A stretch of DNA of 64,000 nucleotides from Neoceratodus forsteri (GCA_016271365.2 CM057456.1:667699501-667763500); one strand, 5' to 3'; shown: positions 22,668 to 34,451, numbered from the stretch's first letter. Numbers and translations: made by a program. The notes: generated from the sequence alone by a model not told the origin.

Positions 22668-25600
22668 CATAGGTTCATAGGTGTGATATGAGTTTAGGGG
22701 GCGAGCCCAATATGAACTCGTCACCTAGTGGCGATATTCGAATTTCTTATCACCCATGTAAGTGTCCAGTTCATGTTTAAACTGGGTCAGATTGATACTG
22801 GTAACAACTTCTGTTGGTAATGAGTTCCATATAGGGGCAACCTCTGTGCATAAAATTTATTCCTTTTTGAAGTGTTATTAAGTTCTGTTTTAAACTTTAA
22901 ATTGCGTGTTCTAGTGTTATAACCTATTGTGTTTTTTTGGAGACAGAGAGCCTCACATAAGGCTGAATCATGAAATGATCTGTACACTAAGCACAGATCT
23001 CATCTGAATGCTCTATATTCTAGAGAAAACAAACCAAGACTTTTAAGTCTGATATTCTAATCTAGGTTAGCTAGACCTTTGACCTTTTTTGTAATTCGTC
23101 TTTGAACCTTTTCTAATGAAGCTATTCCTCCCACAGATGTTGGAGTACAGAAGGGAGCACAGTAATCTATTTGTGATCTGACTAAACTTGAGTATAATGG
23201 GATCAATACATCTGGTTCCCTACTCTTTATATGCCTGAGGATGCAAGAAAGTGTACCATGAAATTTTTTAATAATATTGTTATTATGTTAGGTAAACTTT
23301 AGATCATGTGCAATGGTAATACCCAAATCTTTTTCAGCTGTAATAGATTGTAAATTGTTATTGTTTATGTTATAGGATGCTAGTATATTATTTTTACTTA
23401 GGTGCATCACCTTACACTTGGCTGGGTTAAATGTAATTTTATTTCTTTCGGACCACATAACTAAATTATCAAGGTTGGATTGTAAGGATCTAACTGAATT
23501 TGAATTATTAACAATGCAGCCAAGCTTGCTATCACCTGCATATTTGTGTATCCAGACATCATTTGAGGTTTGCATGCTTGCAATTAATAAGTTAAACAGC
23601 AAGGGGCCTAGCACAGAGCCCTGTGGGACACCACTACTCACATCTCCCCATTCAGACAGATGCCCTTTAATGCTGACCCACTGTTTCCTGTTACTAAGTG
23701 GGGGCAGTGAGAGGATCTCAGATCTAGAAGTGGGTTGCCATCTGGGAAAAAGTGACCATCAAACAGTGTGGTTCACATTAAACTCAGCTACAGAGTCAAG
23801 CCATACAAAAGTGAGGGTACTGGACTTTAGGAGGGCTGACTTTGGCAAGATGGGAGAGTGCCTCAGAAAAGCACTAGCAAACAGGCTAGAAGGAGGTGTG
23901 GAACAACAATGGGGAATCATCAAAACTGCCATCACAGAGGCAACAAGCCTTTGTGTGAAGCAAATAAACAAATCAAAGCGAAAGAAAAAACCACTATGGT
24001 TCTCAAAAGAGGTGGCTATGAAAGTCGGAAAGAAAAAGATAGCATTCTGGAAGTATAAGGAAACACAGAAGGAGCAGGACAGAGAGCTGTACCAGTTAAG
24101 TCAGAAGGAAGCAGGGAGGGAAGTCAGAATAGCAAAGGCCCAAACTGAGGAAAAGATATCCAACTTGGTTAAGAAGGGGGATAAAACCTTTTATAGGTAC
24201 ATCAGCAAGCTTAGAAAGACAAAGGGAGGGATAGTGAGGCAAAATAGAATGAACGGTGGGTGGGCAGAGGGGGACAGTGAAAAAGCAGGGATACTGAATG
24301 AATATTTCTGCTCAGTATTCACAAAAGAGGAGGGGTAAGTGCCTAATCTAATTAACAGAAGTACTCTTGATAGGGGAGTCAATCCCAGTCCTTTCACAGA
24401 AGAAAGGGTTCTGCAAGAACTCCTAAAACTGTAGGTGGACAAAGCAATGGGGCCTGATGGAATTCACCCCAGAATTCTAAAAGAATTAAGGGGAGAACTA
24501 GTGAAGCCACTGGCTACTCTTTTTAATAAATCATGGGAGGATGGTGTGGTACCCGAGGACTGGAGGAAGGCGGATGTGATTCCCCTTCACAAAAGTGGGA
24601 ATAAGACAGAGGCAGGAAACTACAGACCTGTCAGTCTGACCTCTGTGGTAGGGAAAGTGATGGAGTCACTCTGAAGGAAAGAATAGTTGAGTGCCTAGAG
24701 GCCAGTGGGGCACAGGACCCAAGGCAGCATAGGTTCACAGCAGGAAGGTCATGTCAGATGAGATCTAATAGATTTCTTTGACTGGGTGACCAAAGTAGTA
24801 GACCAGGGAGGGGCTGTGGACGTGGCCTACCTAGGCTTTAGCAAGGCATTTGACACAGTCCCACAGAAAAGATTAATAGTCAAATTAACCAGCCTGAGAG
24901 TGGGTCCCAGGGTGGTAGCCTGGGTAAAACATTGGCTGGACAACATGACACAGAAGGTAATTGTAAATGGAGTCCTCTCCAAAGAAAGAGGGGTTACTAG
25001 TGGGGTACCACAGGGTTCAGTATTGGGTCCAGTCCTTTTTAATGTCTTCCTAAGTGACATTGCAGAGGGACTGGAAGGAAAAGTATGCCTCTTTGCAGAT
25101 GACACAAAGATCTGCAACAAGGGTTGATACACAAGGAGGCGTGGAAAGGATGAGAAGGGACTTGGCAAGGTTGGAGGAATGGTCAGAAGTATGGCAGCTA
25201 GGATTCAATGCAAAGAAGTGCAAAATAATGCACCTGGGAAAGAAGAACTCAGGGAAGAATACACAATGGGGGGTGAGATACTGACAACAGTAAAAAAGGA
25301 AAGGGACCCGGGGGTAATCATATCAGATGACTTTAAGGTTAGCAAGCAATGAGAGAAGGCAGTAGGGAGGGCTGGGTGTATACTGGGATGCATAGGGAGA
25401 GGTATCAGCAGCAGAAAACAGGAAGTTGTTATCCCGCTGTGCAGACAGTTGGTGAGACCCCATATGGAGTACTGCATCCAGTTCTGGAGACCCCGTCTCC
25501 GCAAGGACATAGACAGGATAGAGGCAGTCCAGAGGAGGGCAACTAAAATGGTGCAGGGTCTGCAAGAGAAGCCATATGAGGAGAGACTAAAGGAGCTTAA

Positions 25601-26950
25601 TATGTATACCCTTGAGGAAAGAAGGGAGAGGGGGGACATGATATAAACTTTTAAGTACCTCAGTGGAATCAACAAAGTCCAAGAGGGTAGCATCTTTCAG
25701 AAAAAGAGACGTGCAAGAACAAGGGGACACAATTTAAAGATGGGGGGTGGTTCAGGGGCAATGTGAGGAAGTATTATTTCACAGAGAGGATAGTGGATGC
25801 ATGGAACAGCCTTCCTGAGGAGGTTGGGGGTCTAAAACTGTGGGAGAATTCAAAAATGCATGGGACAGACATAAGGCATTTCTTGTGGGGGGTAGGAAGA
25901 AATAGGCTGTTGGTTAACTAGGATCTATGGCCTATCCTGTAGGTAGGGAAATGGGCAGACTAGATGGGCCAAGCAGTCCTTATCTGCCATCAAAGTCTAT
26001 GTTTCTATGTTTCTATGCAAGCCAGGAATTTATCCACTTAACTATATTTGCATTGAAGCCGTAACTTAACAACTCCTTAATCAAAATTCCATGGGGAATG
26101 GAATCAAAAGCCTTTTCAAAGTCCCAAAAAATCACATCAACTGTGAGGCCCTGACCTAGTGCCTAACGTAATGGTTCAAAAAATTTATGAGATTGAGTGG
26201 CATGATTTACCCTGTACAAATCCATGTTGGCTAATATCCTGAAAGTTAATGTTTTGTAAATGTTCTAGCAATTTTTTCTTTAAAATCCTCTCCATTAATT
26301 TTCCTATGCACGAGGTGAGGCTAATCGGTCTATAATTACTAGCAGGATGTTTATTTATTTCCACCTTTGTGAATAGGCACTACAGTAGCTACTGTCCATA
26401 CTGTCCTTTCTCTTAATGCATATCCTTCATAAAGTGATACATTAAATAGTAGAGTAAGTAGGTCCACTAATTCAGTGACCAATTCTATAATGAATTTTGC
26501 TGGAATTTCATCAGGACCAGCTGAACGGTCAGCTTTAGTGGCCTGTATAGCTATTTTAACTTCCTGAGGAGTAATCAATGGATATTGTTGATTGAGTTCT
26601 ATATTTTCTAGACAAGCAGCATCTTTGGTTTTAAAGACATTAAGAAAGTAATCTTTAAATTCTTTAGCCATATCTGACTCATTAGTTAGTGGTACGTTGT
26701 CTTTAATTAATGGACCTATGGTAGGCACCTTTCCTCTTACTGATCCAACATAATTATAAAACTGTTTTTTCTTGTCCTTGGTCACAGCAGCAAGTTTTAG
26801 CTCCAAATTTTTCTTTGCTGCTCTAATTGTTTTTTTACATTGATTAGATAAATTGGTGAATTTTAGCCATTTCTCTGCCGAGGAATCTTTTTTGTATTTG
26901 TTATATGCTTTTTTCCTTTTTCTTATTAATCTTTTGATTTTACCATTCTG
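22668..26950 (-). mobile_element. L2/CR1-like LINE inserted in Ngaro, itself interrupted
   Basis: On the minus strand the RT reads YNYVGSVRGKVPTIGPL ... DRSAGPDEIPAKFIIELVTE ... TVATVVPIHKGGNK (26,351-26,806). After the nested CR1 it continues WVSIKGHLSEWGDVSSGVPQ ... GSVLGPLLFN (about 23,560-23,690). The catalytic box reads KYAGDSKLG instead of YADDxKLG, so one catalytic Asp is Gly. The 3' tail is an 8-bp repeat, ATAGGTTC (22,663-22,682). The split between INSWL and NRKQWVSIKG is exactly where the plus-strand CR1 entered. Confidence 0.85.
23700..26017 (+). mobile_element. CR1 LINE (family A) nested inside the minus LINE
   Basis: 5'-truncated inside the endonuclease (GSERISDLEVGCHLGKSDHQ, SDH present). 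The open frame of 306 codons (23,418-24,338) begins in the host LINE, but from 23,700 on it is genuine CR1 linker, with KKPLWFSKEVAMKVG. The RT reads KAMGPDGIHPRILKEL (24,435), [31 protein letters not shown] and an intact CLFADDTK (about 25,085-25,108). The C-terminal domain has RPHMEYCIQFWRPRLRKDID. The tail is TCTATGTTTCTATGTTTCTATG. It is less broken than the copy at 15-17.7 kb, with stops at 24,433 and 24,674 and frameshifts near 24,670, 25,120 and 25,645. Confidence 0.9.
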
Positions 26951-28200
26951 CCCAGTTCATAACCAGGTCCACTGGCAGGACCAGTGCCAATTCCAGATCC
27001 AGTTCCAGAGCCCGTTCCAGTACCAATACCTTCACCTCAGCCACCATGGCCAGGTCCAGTGGGGCCAATGCCACTACAAGCTCCAGTGCCAGAATTGCTG
27101 TCAGGACCATCAGATGTCCCCAAGGGCACTACAGGTACAGATGATCCTACTGTGGAAAGTAGCAGGAAGGAATATGTAGAACAAATGTTGGTTGGTATTG
27201 GAGTAATGGGATAGAGAAGTTAAAGATAGTACTGGTTGAACTGAAGAAAGTGAAAGGTAGCAAGAAGGCAGCACAGCCTAAAGACGCATATAAGGGGGTT
27301 GTTACAGGAGAGATCATAAGCATGGCAGGGGTACAGATAGGGGACCATGTACCTCTAGCCACAAAAGACAAGATATGGAAGGGGGAATTTAGGGACATAT
27401 TTGCTCTGGTGGACAAGAAAACAGCAGAGCAGTATGAGGAGAAAGAAGGTTTTACAAAAGAGGACTTGGCAGTGGCAGTTGTTCTAGTGTAGAAGAGGAA
27501 GGAGCAAAAAGGCCCAAGTTATAAGTACAAGACATGGGAGGCCTGGACCTTGGGTTTCACTTACTACAGTGCCATTGTTCAGGAAAAGAAGCCTGAAATG
27601 GGGATTTCTCTATTAGCCTATTCCTTGAAAATTGGAAGTGCTTACAAGATGATGGGGGCATCAAATGGCAATAGTACGATGAAAAATTTAGGATGAGGAT
27701 GGCAAATTATGACCTGGATTGCTGTTGGTACTCCAGACATTCAGATCTCTGGTGTGAGACAATGACAGTGGCTGGGGGATCTGAGGTGGAGTGGATGAAG
27801 GATCTTGGAGATATCAGAAATGCTGCTGGGACTATAATAGGGCATATTGTTCCTTCCCCAATTGCAGGTTTAGACATGCATGCTCGCGATGTGGAGGTAC
27901 GCAACCAGCACTGAAGTGTAGGTCCTATGGGGACAATAATGCAGGGGAAATGCATTCGGGACACTCCTTTCGGGGTAGCCGGGGGGATGGGGGATGGGAA
28001 AGTGGAGGGCGAGGCAGAGGTTATTCAGGAGGTAGGGGTTATAATCAAGGAGGGTGGTAGTGGGGGGGCAGGAGAGTTATTTTCAGCTAGCAAGAACCCC
28101 AATTAAACTGGAAGTGGCAGAAAACTGGATGGTAAGCTACCCTGATAAATGTGCAGGATATACACTTGTGGAGGGTTTCAAGAACATGTTTAGTCAACAT
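26951..28200 (+). pseudogene. Ngaro gag-like ORF1, C-terminal half with Cys/His finger
   Basis: The Pro-Val repeat resumes (IPDPVPEPVPVPIPSPQPP), followed by EYVEQMLVGIGVMG and, after a stop, KKAAQPKDAYKGVVTGEIIS ... GDHVPLATKDKIWKGEFRDI (27,250-27,489) and a TWEAWTLGFTYYSAI stretch. A Cys/His finger follows at about 27,823-27,915: CWDYNRAYCSFPNCRFRHAC then SRCGGTQPALKC. This C-W-x-x-N-x-x-x-C ... C-x-F-x-H-x-C pattern is typical of DIRS/Ngaro gag-like proteins. A Gly/Arg-rich tail follows (27,970-28,060). There are several stops and frame changes. Confidence 0.75.
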
Positions 28201-28439
28201 TAACAAGGGGAAAGAGAAGGAAAATGGGCCAAAAACCTAGGGTCAGTGAAGGGGAAGGAAGACCTCTTATTGGAAAAGACTGCCAAGGAAAGAGTGACTT
28301 GGAGAGTAGAGGGATCTTTCCAGGGCCCTCCTTTGGACCACCTCAGGGTTTTACCATTGGGACTCGTACGCAAAAAGTAACCTGGGGAATACAGAGTGAT
28401 ACATCATTTATCATATCCAGAAGGGGATTTGGTAAATGA

Positions 28440-29166
28440 CTACATTACTGAGGAGATAGCAGGGTGTCATACAGGACATTAGAAGATGTGGTAGGACTAA
28501 TCAGGGCCTCAGAAGAGGCCTGGCTAGCTAAAACAGATATTGACTCTGCATTTAGACTGCTACCAGTTAGGAGGGAGGACTGTGAATTGCTAGGCTTCCA
28601 GGTGGATGGGAAATGTTATTTTCACAAAGCCATGCCCATGGGGTGTTTGGTGGCATGTGCTACATTTGAAATGTTTGGCATGTGGCTACAATGGGTTTTA
28701 GGAAAAGATACAGACATGGGGCAGTAGTCTATTAATTGGGGAAGGAAAGTTAAGGGTAAAAAAAATGTTGGAAGATTTTAAGGATATGTGCCAGATTTTA
28801 GGAGTCCCACTAGCAGGGGATAAAACAGAAGGGCCTAGTCATTATCTAGAATTCCTAGGGATAGAAATTGATGCAGATATGGGGCTGTTTAGGCTACTGG
28901 AGAATAAGGTTAGAAAACTGAGGCAACTATTACGGGAGATAACAGCAAAGAAAAGGGTGACACTGCAGAAGGTTCAACATGTATTGGGCCATTTGAACTT
29001 CACTTGCAGGGCAATTGGGCCCGGGTGCACGCTTACACGTCTCTTGACCAGGTCCACAAGAGGAGCAAGGAGGCCACACCACTGGATAGATTTGTGCAAG
29101 GTGGTCAGTGAGGATATGATGGTGTGGGAGCAGTTTTTGGAACCGTATAATGGGATAACCTTCTAG
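28440..29166 (+). pseudogene. Ngaro reverse transcriptase
   Basis: The RT has SYRTLEDVVGLIRASEE then LAKTDIDSAFRLLPVRREDC with the first catalytic Asp. AMPMGCLVACATFEMF follows at 28,620-28,690. The segment that should hold the second catalytic motif (a hydrophobic-L/V-DD box) is lost by a short deletion and frameshift between 28,718 and 28,765. The frame then resumes MLEDFKDMCQILGVPLAGDK and LEFLGIEIDADMGLFRLLEN, the conserved thumb-side stretch of DIRS-type RTs. Inactive as read. Confidence 0.85.
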
Positions 29167-29179
29167 CAGGAAGAATGGT

Positions 29180-29610
29180 TGTTTAATACAGACTTGGACC
29201 TTTACACTGCTGCTTCTGGAGGATTAGGAAGGAGTCAGGGCCTTTTTTAAAGGGAAATGGTTTTCGGAACCATGGCCGTAAGAGTGGATAAGGAGAGGGC
29301 TCACTAAGGATATCACCATAATGGAGATATTTCCAATATGGGTGGCAATGACAGTATAGGGGAGGCACTGTGGAATCAGAGGGTGACATTTTGGTGTGAC
29401 AACCAGGCAGTGGTTGATGTTCTGAATAAAAAAGAGGCTAATTCTAGTAAGTCTTGAGGGTATTGCGGCAGTTGGTTTTGCAAAGCTTAAAGCTTAACAT
29501 GAGTTTTAGGGTCATGCACATCAAAGGAATACAGAACACCACAGCTGACAGCCTCTCACATCTACAGATGGAAAAATTCTGGGACATCGCTACGAAGGCA
29601 GAAAAGACAG
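29180..29610 (+). pseudogene. Ngaro RNase H region
   Basis: Pieces in three frames read YTAASGGLG (a DASGGLG-type start with the Asp lost), FFKGKWFSEPWP, KDITIMEIFPIWVAMTV (Glu motif), CDNQAVVDVLNKKEANS (DNQAVV Asp motif) and VLRQLVLQSLKLNMSFRVMH followed by IKGIQNTTADSLSHLQM. This order is the RNase H of DIRS-order elements. Frameshifts lie at about 29,250, 29,350 and 29,440. Confidence 0.8.
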
Positions 29611-29625
29611 GGATGAAGAGATTGG

Positions 29626-30517
29626 TTGGAAGTATTTGAATCTCTTTTTTGGAACTCCTGGGAAGACAACACCTCTAAGGCCTATGAGGGCTCCTGGAGA
29701 GTGTTTCAGGCTTTCCGAGTCTCGCACAGCATGGAGGTAATTGGGGCAGTCATGGAGGATCAGGTGACCAAGTTTGTAGTGTCCAGATGGCAAAAGAGGA
29801 TGACCAATGCCACTATGGGAGTCCACTTGGCTGCCATAGGGTGAGTCAGTACCCTGAAGGGTTGGTGGACCCCAGTAAGGGGTCAATCATGAAACTCATG
29901 ATAATGGGGTGGCAGAGGGTAAAGGGGAGGGAGCAGGATAAGAGAAGGCCCATATCAGAGCACCTGTTGGAAAAGTTGATAGGTATCCTGCCACAAGTAT
30001 GCTACTCTGCTTGTGAGGTGGTTCTCTTCAAGGCAATTTTCATGGCCGTGTAGGGAGGTGCATTTAGGGTGGGGGAATTGTTAGGCCCAGCAAAAGTGAC
30101 CCCTGGGGCAGGTTTGCAGTGGGAAGATATACAGTAGAGCAGGGAGAGGGTTCCGGTCTTTTTAAGGAAGTCCAAGATGGATCAAGTGGGGAATGGGGCC
30201 AGCATTCTACTACAGCAACACAAGATAGAGGTTATTTGCCTAGTCAGGCATTATGGGAGTTTGGAGCCATTAGACCACTAAAACAGGGTTTAATGTTCAT
30301 TCATGAGAATGGGACCAGGGTGACAGAGAGTCATTTATCCGGGGTATTGAAGAAGCGAATTACAGCCCTGGGTGAAGACCCGGGGAGATATTCATCGCAT
30401 TCATTCTGGATAGGAACAGCATCTGCGGCTAAAGGGGTGCAGGAAGAGGGTCTGAAGAGTTTGAGCAGGTGGAAATCCAACTGTTATAAAAAATATGTAA
30501 GAAGTGTCACTCTCTAG
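29626..30517 (+). pseudogene. Ngaro tyrosine recombinase
   Basis: The enzyme would integrate the circular cDNA. The N-terminal part reads NSWEDNTSKAYEGSWRVFQA ... MTNATMGVHLAAIG (29,626-29,844). After frame changes the C-terminal domain reads GAIRPLKQGLMFIHENGTRV ... SSHSFWIGTASAAKGVQEEG then LKSLSRWKSNCYKKYVR (30,119-30,517). The His of the HSFRIG box and the nucleophile Tyr (KKYVR) are present, but the catalytic Arg of that box is Trp (TGG; the expected CGG would change to TGG by CpG decay). Inactive. Confidence 0.88.
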
Positions 30518-30639
30518 TGGATATTGTTGCTTTTCTATTCACAGGAGCCGGACAAAAGGGTAAACAAATTCATAGTGATAAGAATAAAGGGGGGGTTGAG
30601 GGCTGGTCACCAATGAATGTTGCTCACAGTTTTATTTAT

Positions 30640-31240
30640 GTATTTTAGACAAAGTCCAATGAGTGGAAGTATGGATTGTGGGGCACTCATACATATATTG
30701 GGTGGAGAGGCAAGTCGAGAAGGTGTCTGGGGGAAAACAACTGTCATTTGATCACTGAGAAGTACGGATCCTGTGGAGGGAAATGCGAGGGATGCGTTGG
30801 GGCAATTACTGCCACTATTGGAGGAAACCTGCAGGACTAACCTGGAGCCAGACTTAATTATTGTTCATCATCTGGGTGACAATGACTTAGGTACCTGACC
30901 ATGGTTGGACATTTTTAATCACATACAGGAAGACCTGGGGGTGGTTAAGGGATGGCCTAAGGTCACTGTGGTATGGTCATAGATTGTTCCAAGAAGGGTT
31001 TGGAGACATGCCAAGAGTCACAAGGCCGTAGAAGGTGCACAGAAGAGAATGAATAGGAGAGTGGGAACATGTTTTAAGAGGTTTGGAGTGGGGATATTGA
31101 GACAAGAGGAATTGTACGCAAAGATTGCAGGCTTCTATAGAGCAGACGGGGCCTATCTCGTAAAGATGGATAACCACATTTTTATTACGGAGCTAGGAAG
31201 GGGAATAGATGCTTGGTTGAGAAATTTAAAAAAATGTGGG
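30640..31240 (+). pseudogene. SGNH/GDSL-type hydrolase carried by Ngaro
   Basis: SGNH hydrolases are a known accessory gene of some Ngaro elements. On the plus strand the motifs appear in family order across frames: IVGHSYI (block I, Ser; about 30,680), HHLGDNDLG (block III Asn; about 30,868), VVWS-IVPRRVWRHAKSHKAV (about 30,970-31,030) and AGFYRADGAYLVKMDNHIF (block V, about 31,125-31,180). Block V should be D-x-x-H. Here the Asp is present and the His position is Tyr, so the catalytic dyad is broken. It ends IDAWLRNLKKCGV before a stop near 31,400. Confidence 0.78.
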
Positions 31241-31297
31241 GTGTCCGAAAAGGGGGAAGCCAGCCTTCCAATGCAGGCTGGAGACAGGCTAGTACAG

Positions 31298-31780
31298 GAA
31301 AGGAAAAGAAGAAAGTCATTAGTAGGGAAGGGGGAGGAACCCAACTTTGATTTACATCAAGGTAGGGGTATGAAAAGAGGGCATGGTCACCCAGGATAAG
31401 GAAAATGAGGGGCAGTAATGACATCTGTCCCTGAATTAAAGAAATGACCCCCTCAGATTTATGTCTGAGGGTGAAAAAGGAAAAATTGAACAATAAAAGA
31501 AAGACCCACGCAGGTTTACATTTGGGGTGTAAGAAAAGGGATATGATATTCTGAAATGATGATGAGTATGTGAAATGTAATAAGGATATAGAATGTATGT
31601 GATGTTATAAATTAAATGGAATAAAGTGTTTTAAATGTTGGTGAAATAAAGGAACTCAGTATTTTATGATATGATGTGAATAAATGAATTGTTAAAATTT
31701 TGAATAAATGGTGTGCCGACTGAGCAACCAGCACACTACTGGGTGTGGTGTCCTTCACTGGGGGAAAGCCTCCAGAATGA
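31298..31780 (+). repeat. Ngaro B1 repeat
   Basis: From GAAAAGAAGAAAGTCATTAG to GTGTCCTTCACTGGGGGAAA, it matches B2 at 32,234-32,717 in order, including GTGCCGACTGAGCAACCA. B1 overlaps the end of the SGNH frame. Confidence 0.9.
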
Positions 31781-32105
31781 GAATGTTTGTCTCTTAGAGG
31801 ACAGGCCCCATTGTTCTAGGCCTGGAACCTTGAAGGAGGGTCAGAGAGGGCAGTTAAGGGGGGGAAGGGCTTAGTGACATCAGAAAAGGGGAGGACTAGG
31901 AATGACAAGGAAAAAGGGGTTCAGCTGAGGGGATTATGACCTCAGAAAAGGAGTGGGGCTAGGGATAGCAGGGAAGGTAGGGGATTGGAGAAAGAAAACA
32001 GAGAGGGGGGAATGAGAGATAAGGGGTTGGGTTAAAGGGGGGGATATAAGGGGCTGCACGGAAGGGCTCTCCCTCACTTTTGCTAAGCAGATTTTTGTTT
32101 CCCAC
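31781..32105 (+). repeat. Ngaro A2 repeat
   Basis: Second copy of A1 (19,013-19,340), directly following B1 and ending GCTAAGCAGATTTTT. Confidence 0.9.
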
Positions 32106-32233
32106 CCACCACCCAAAAAGGAAGAAAGGAATTACAGGGAGGAACAAAATGGGTCCTAATTTGATGAGGACGTGGAGGACTGCTGAAGAGGACAACAGGA
32201 TTAAAGGACAGAGAATTGTAAAATAAGAAAAGA

Positions 32234-32717
32234 GGAAATGAAAAGAAGAAAGTCATTAGTAGGGGAGGGGGGAGGAACCCAACTTTGATTTACAACAAGG
32301 TGGGGGTATGAGAAGTGGGTATGAACATCCAGGATAAGGAAAATGGAGGGCAGTAATAACACCTGGCCTCAAATTAAAGAAATGACCCCCTCAGATTTTT
32401 GTCTGGCGCAAAAATTGAAAAACTGAACAATAAAAGAAAGACCCCCGCTGGTTTACATTTGGGGGTGAAAGAAAAAGGATGTGATATTTTGAAATTATGT
32501 TGATTATGTAAAATGTAATAAGGTTACAGAATGTATGTGACGTTATAAATTAAATGGAATAAAGTGTTTCTAAATATTGGTGAAATAAAAGAACTCAGTA
32601 TTGTATGATATGACGTGAATAAATTAATTGTTAAAATTCTGAATAAATGGCGTGCCGACTGAGCAACCAACACAATACTGAGTGTGGTGTCCTTCATTGG
32701 GGAAAGGCTCTAGAACA
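32234..32717 (+). repeat. Ngaro B2 repeat, 3' end of element
   Basis: Second copy of B1. Similarity stops after GTGGTGTCCTTCATTGGGGAAAGGCTCTAGAA, which sets the element end near 32,717. A 130-bp spacer (32,106-32,233) separates A2 from B2. Confidence 0.9.
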
Positions 32718-34450
32718 GAGGTTGGTTACCAGTAATGTTTCAAAAGCCAAATGTGAGATAAAAATCAACTGTTTACACATTCCATGAGTTTCCCTTATTA
32801 CTGAGCCTATAGTAGGCTGTATTATTCCTTCCTGGCATGATAATCACTGAGATTCATGCCCCCCCCAAAAAAAAAAAAAAACTTCCCAGCACACTACTGG
32901 AACCTAGTTAACTAATTATAACTCATCGAACTTTAATCTATGAAATGGCTATTACTGGAACTTACTGGGAAAAGCTGTTTCGAGAACGGACATCTCCCAG
33001 CAGGTCGGAGAACCCCAGATCTCTCTGAAATGTTACCAGCCTTTAGCCTGCTAACAATCAATCAAGGGAGCCATCTAAACATAAAGCAGCACTAGCTCAT
33101 TTGAGGGCACTTAAATCCTGACAGTCAGTGATCCGCAGCAGTTTCTGAATTTAACTAGATGTTGATAAATACTGTGTTTTTCCACACCCACTGCTCGGTG
33201 TACTTTTCATTGTATAATAGAAATGTTCCACAGGTGCCACTAAAAGGCAGTGACACATTTGCTGACTCCCTGGTGTGCAGTTCAGTAGCAGTCAGACTAT
33301 GGATGATTAATAATGACTGATTATGAGTACTACTGTCCTGTGGTCAGGGAAGCAGGGCAAGATAATTATTTTCATTGTTCTGGGGACAAATGTTACTCTT
33401 TTACAGAATCACATGTTCCTTCTTGTTTTTCAGTATCCAGATGCAGCATTACTGGTGCCATAAAGTCATCCTGGGAGACTGCCAGCAACTTTGTTAAATA
33501 CTCTCAGGAGCCAGTTTTTGGAACAATAGATCTAGCGGGTGGCACATAGCTCAGATTGGGGCTATCACTGTCACCAGGGTGCCAGCACATCACTTAAAGT
33601 TTGTATTAGAGGAAATCGGTATGCTGACTGGACAACGACTCCAGGATGGTGAAGTCCTTAACACAGACAATGTCGACAGGTTTTGACATTGTCAATGTTA
33701 AGGACACATGGGCGGAAATCCGCACTTTCGCCATCCGTTACCCCCCTTCGAACTAACTCTGACTCACACTTAATTATATTAAGAAGGGGGTTGCAGAGGG
33801 TGCAGTCCCCTGAGAGAAATACACCAATGTCTGACAGATTAACTTTATCCTGGCGATATTGGGGACCTCGCCATGCCATACTTTGACAACACTGTTGCTG
33901 TTTCGGCATGGTAAAACTGATTTATTCGTGGCTACGGATTTGGGATGCAAAGGCACGCAAGCATTCGCTGCCTGTGTCATTGCCATTCCAGGTCCAATAT
34001 GGGTCTCACTAAAGAAACAGGCATTAGGCAACTGACTATTTGGGGGATGCTTGACTTTTTTTTTCTGATAATTTTGCCTTTATTCACAATGTTCTTATTC
34101 TCCACTGCAGCACCACTTTCTACAGCTAATTTTGCTGTAAGTGTATCTGTATTCACAGATGGTATAGGTGATGTATCGCAATGGTCTGAACTGCAAAAAG
34201 CTGCCATAGCAATGTCTGAGCTGATCAGCTGATTGATGGCATGGGCGTCATGCAAATCAAAGGACCAAAGCCCTCTCTGATTAGAGTAGCTCCGGTCCTT
34301 TGAAGTGCATGAAGTTTCTGCCCAGCAAGCAGCGAGTGGTGTCAGGACCACAGTGTGTGGTCATTGGTCTAGACTGCTGAGTCTCTTGCAGTTTCAAGTG
34401 CACTGGGATTGGCAGTAACACCCACCCCAATCCCCTTTTACTTGTTACAA
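32718..34450. other. Unassigned intergenic DNA
   Basis: An A run with preceding C run lies at 32,861-32,881. At 33,640-33,700 the phrases GTCCTTAACACAGACAATGTCGAC and GACATTGTCAATGTTAAGGAC form a dyad, the core of a small inverted repeat. At about 34,258-34,305 CAAAGGACCAAAGCC ... GCTCCGGTCCTTTG forms another. Open frames around 33.3-34.3 kb match no family I know. Confidence 0.4.
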
Positions 34451-34451
34451 A

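Larger units (their letters stand above)
19013..32717 (+). mobile_element. Ngaro (DIRS-order, tyrosine-recombinase) retrotransposon, with nested insertions
   Basis: Ngaro elements integrate with a tyrosine recombinase and have split direct repeats in the order A1 - coding - B1 - A2 - B2. All four are present: A1 19,013-19,340, B1 31,298-31,780, A2 31,781-32,105 and B2 32,234-32,717. Between them, on the plus strand, are gag-like, RT, RNase H, tyrosine recombinase and SGNH hydrolase regions, all interrupted by stops. Two later insertions (19,540-20,825 and 22,668-26,950) account for about 5.6 kb of the length. Confidence 0.9.

Noticed and set aside
33313..34351. Possible transposase or nuclease between Ngaro and CR1
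   Set aside because: Short frames on both strands without catalytic motifs; two small dyads are not enough to name an element.
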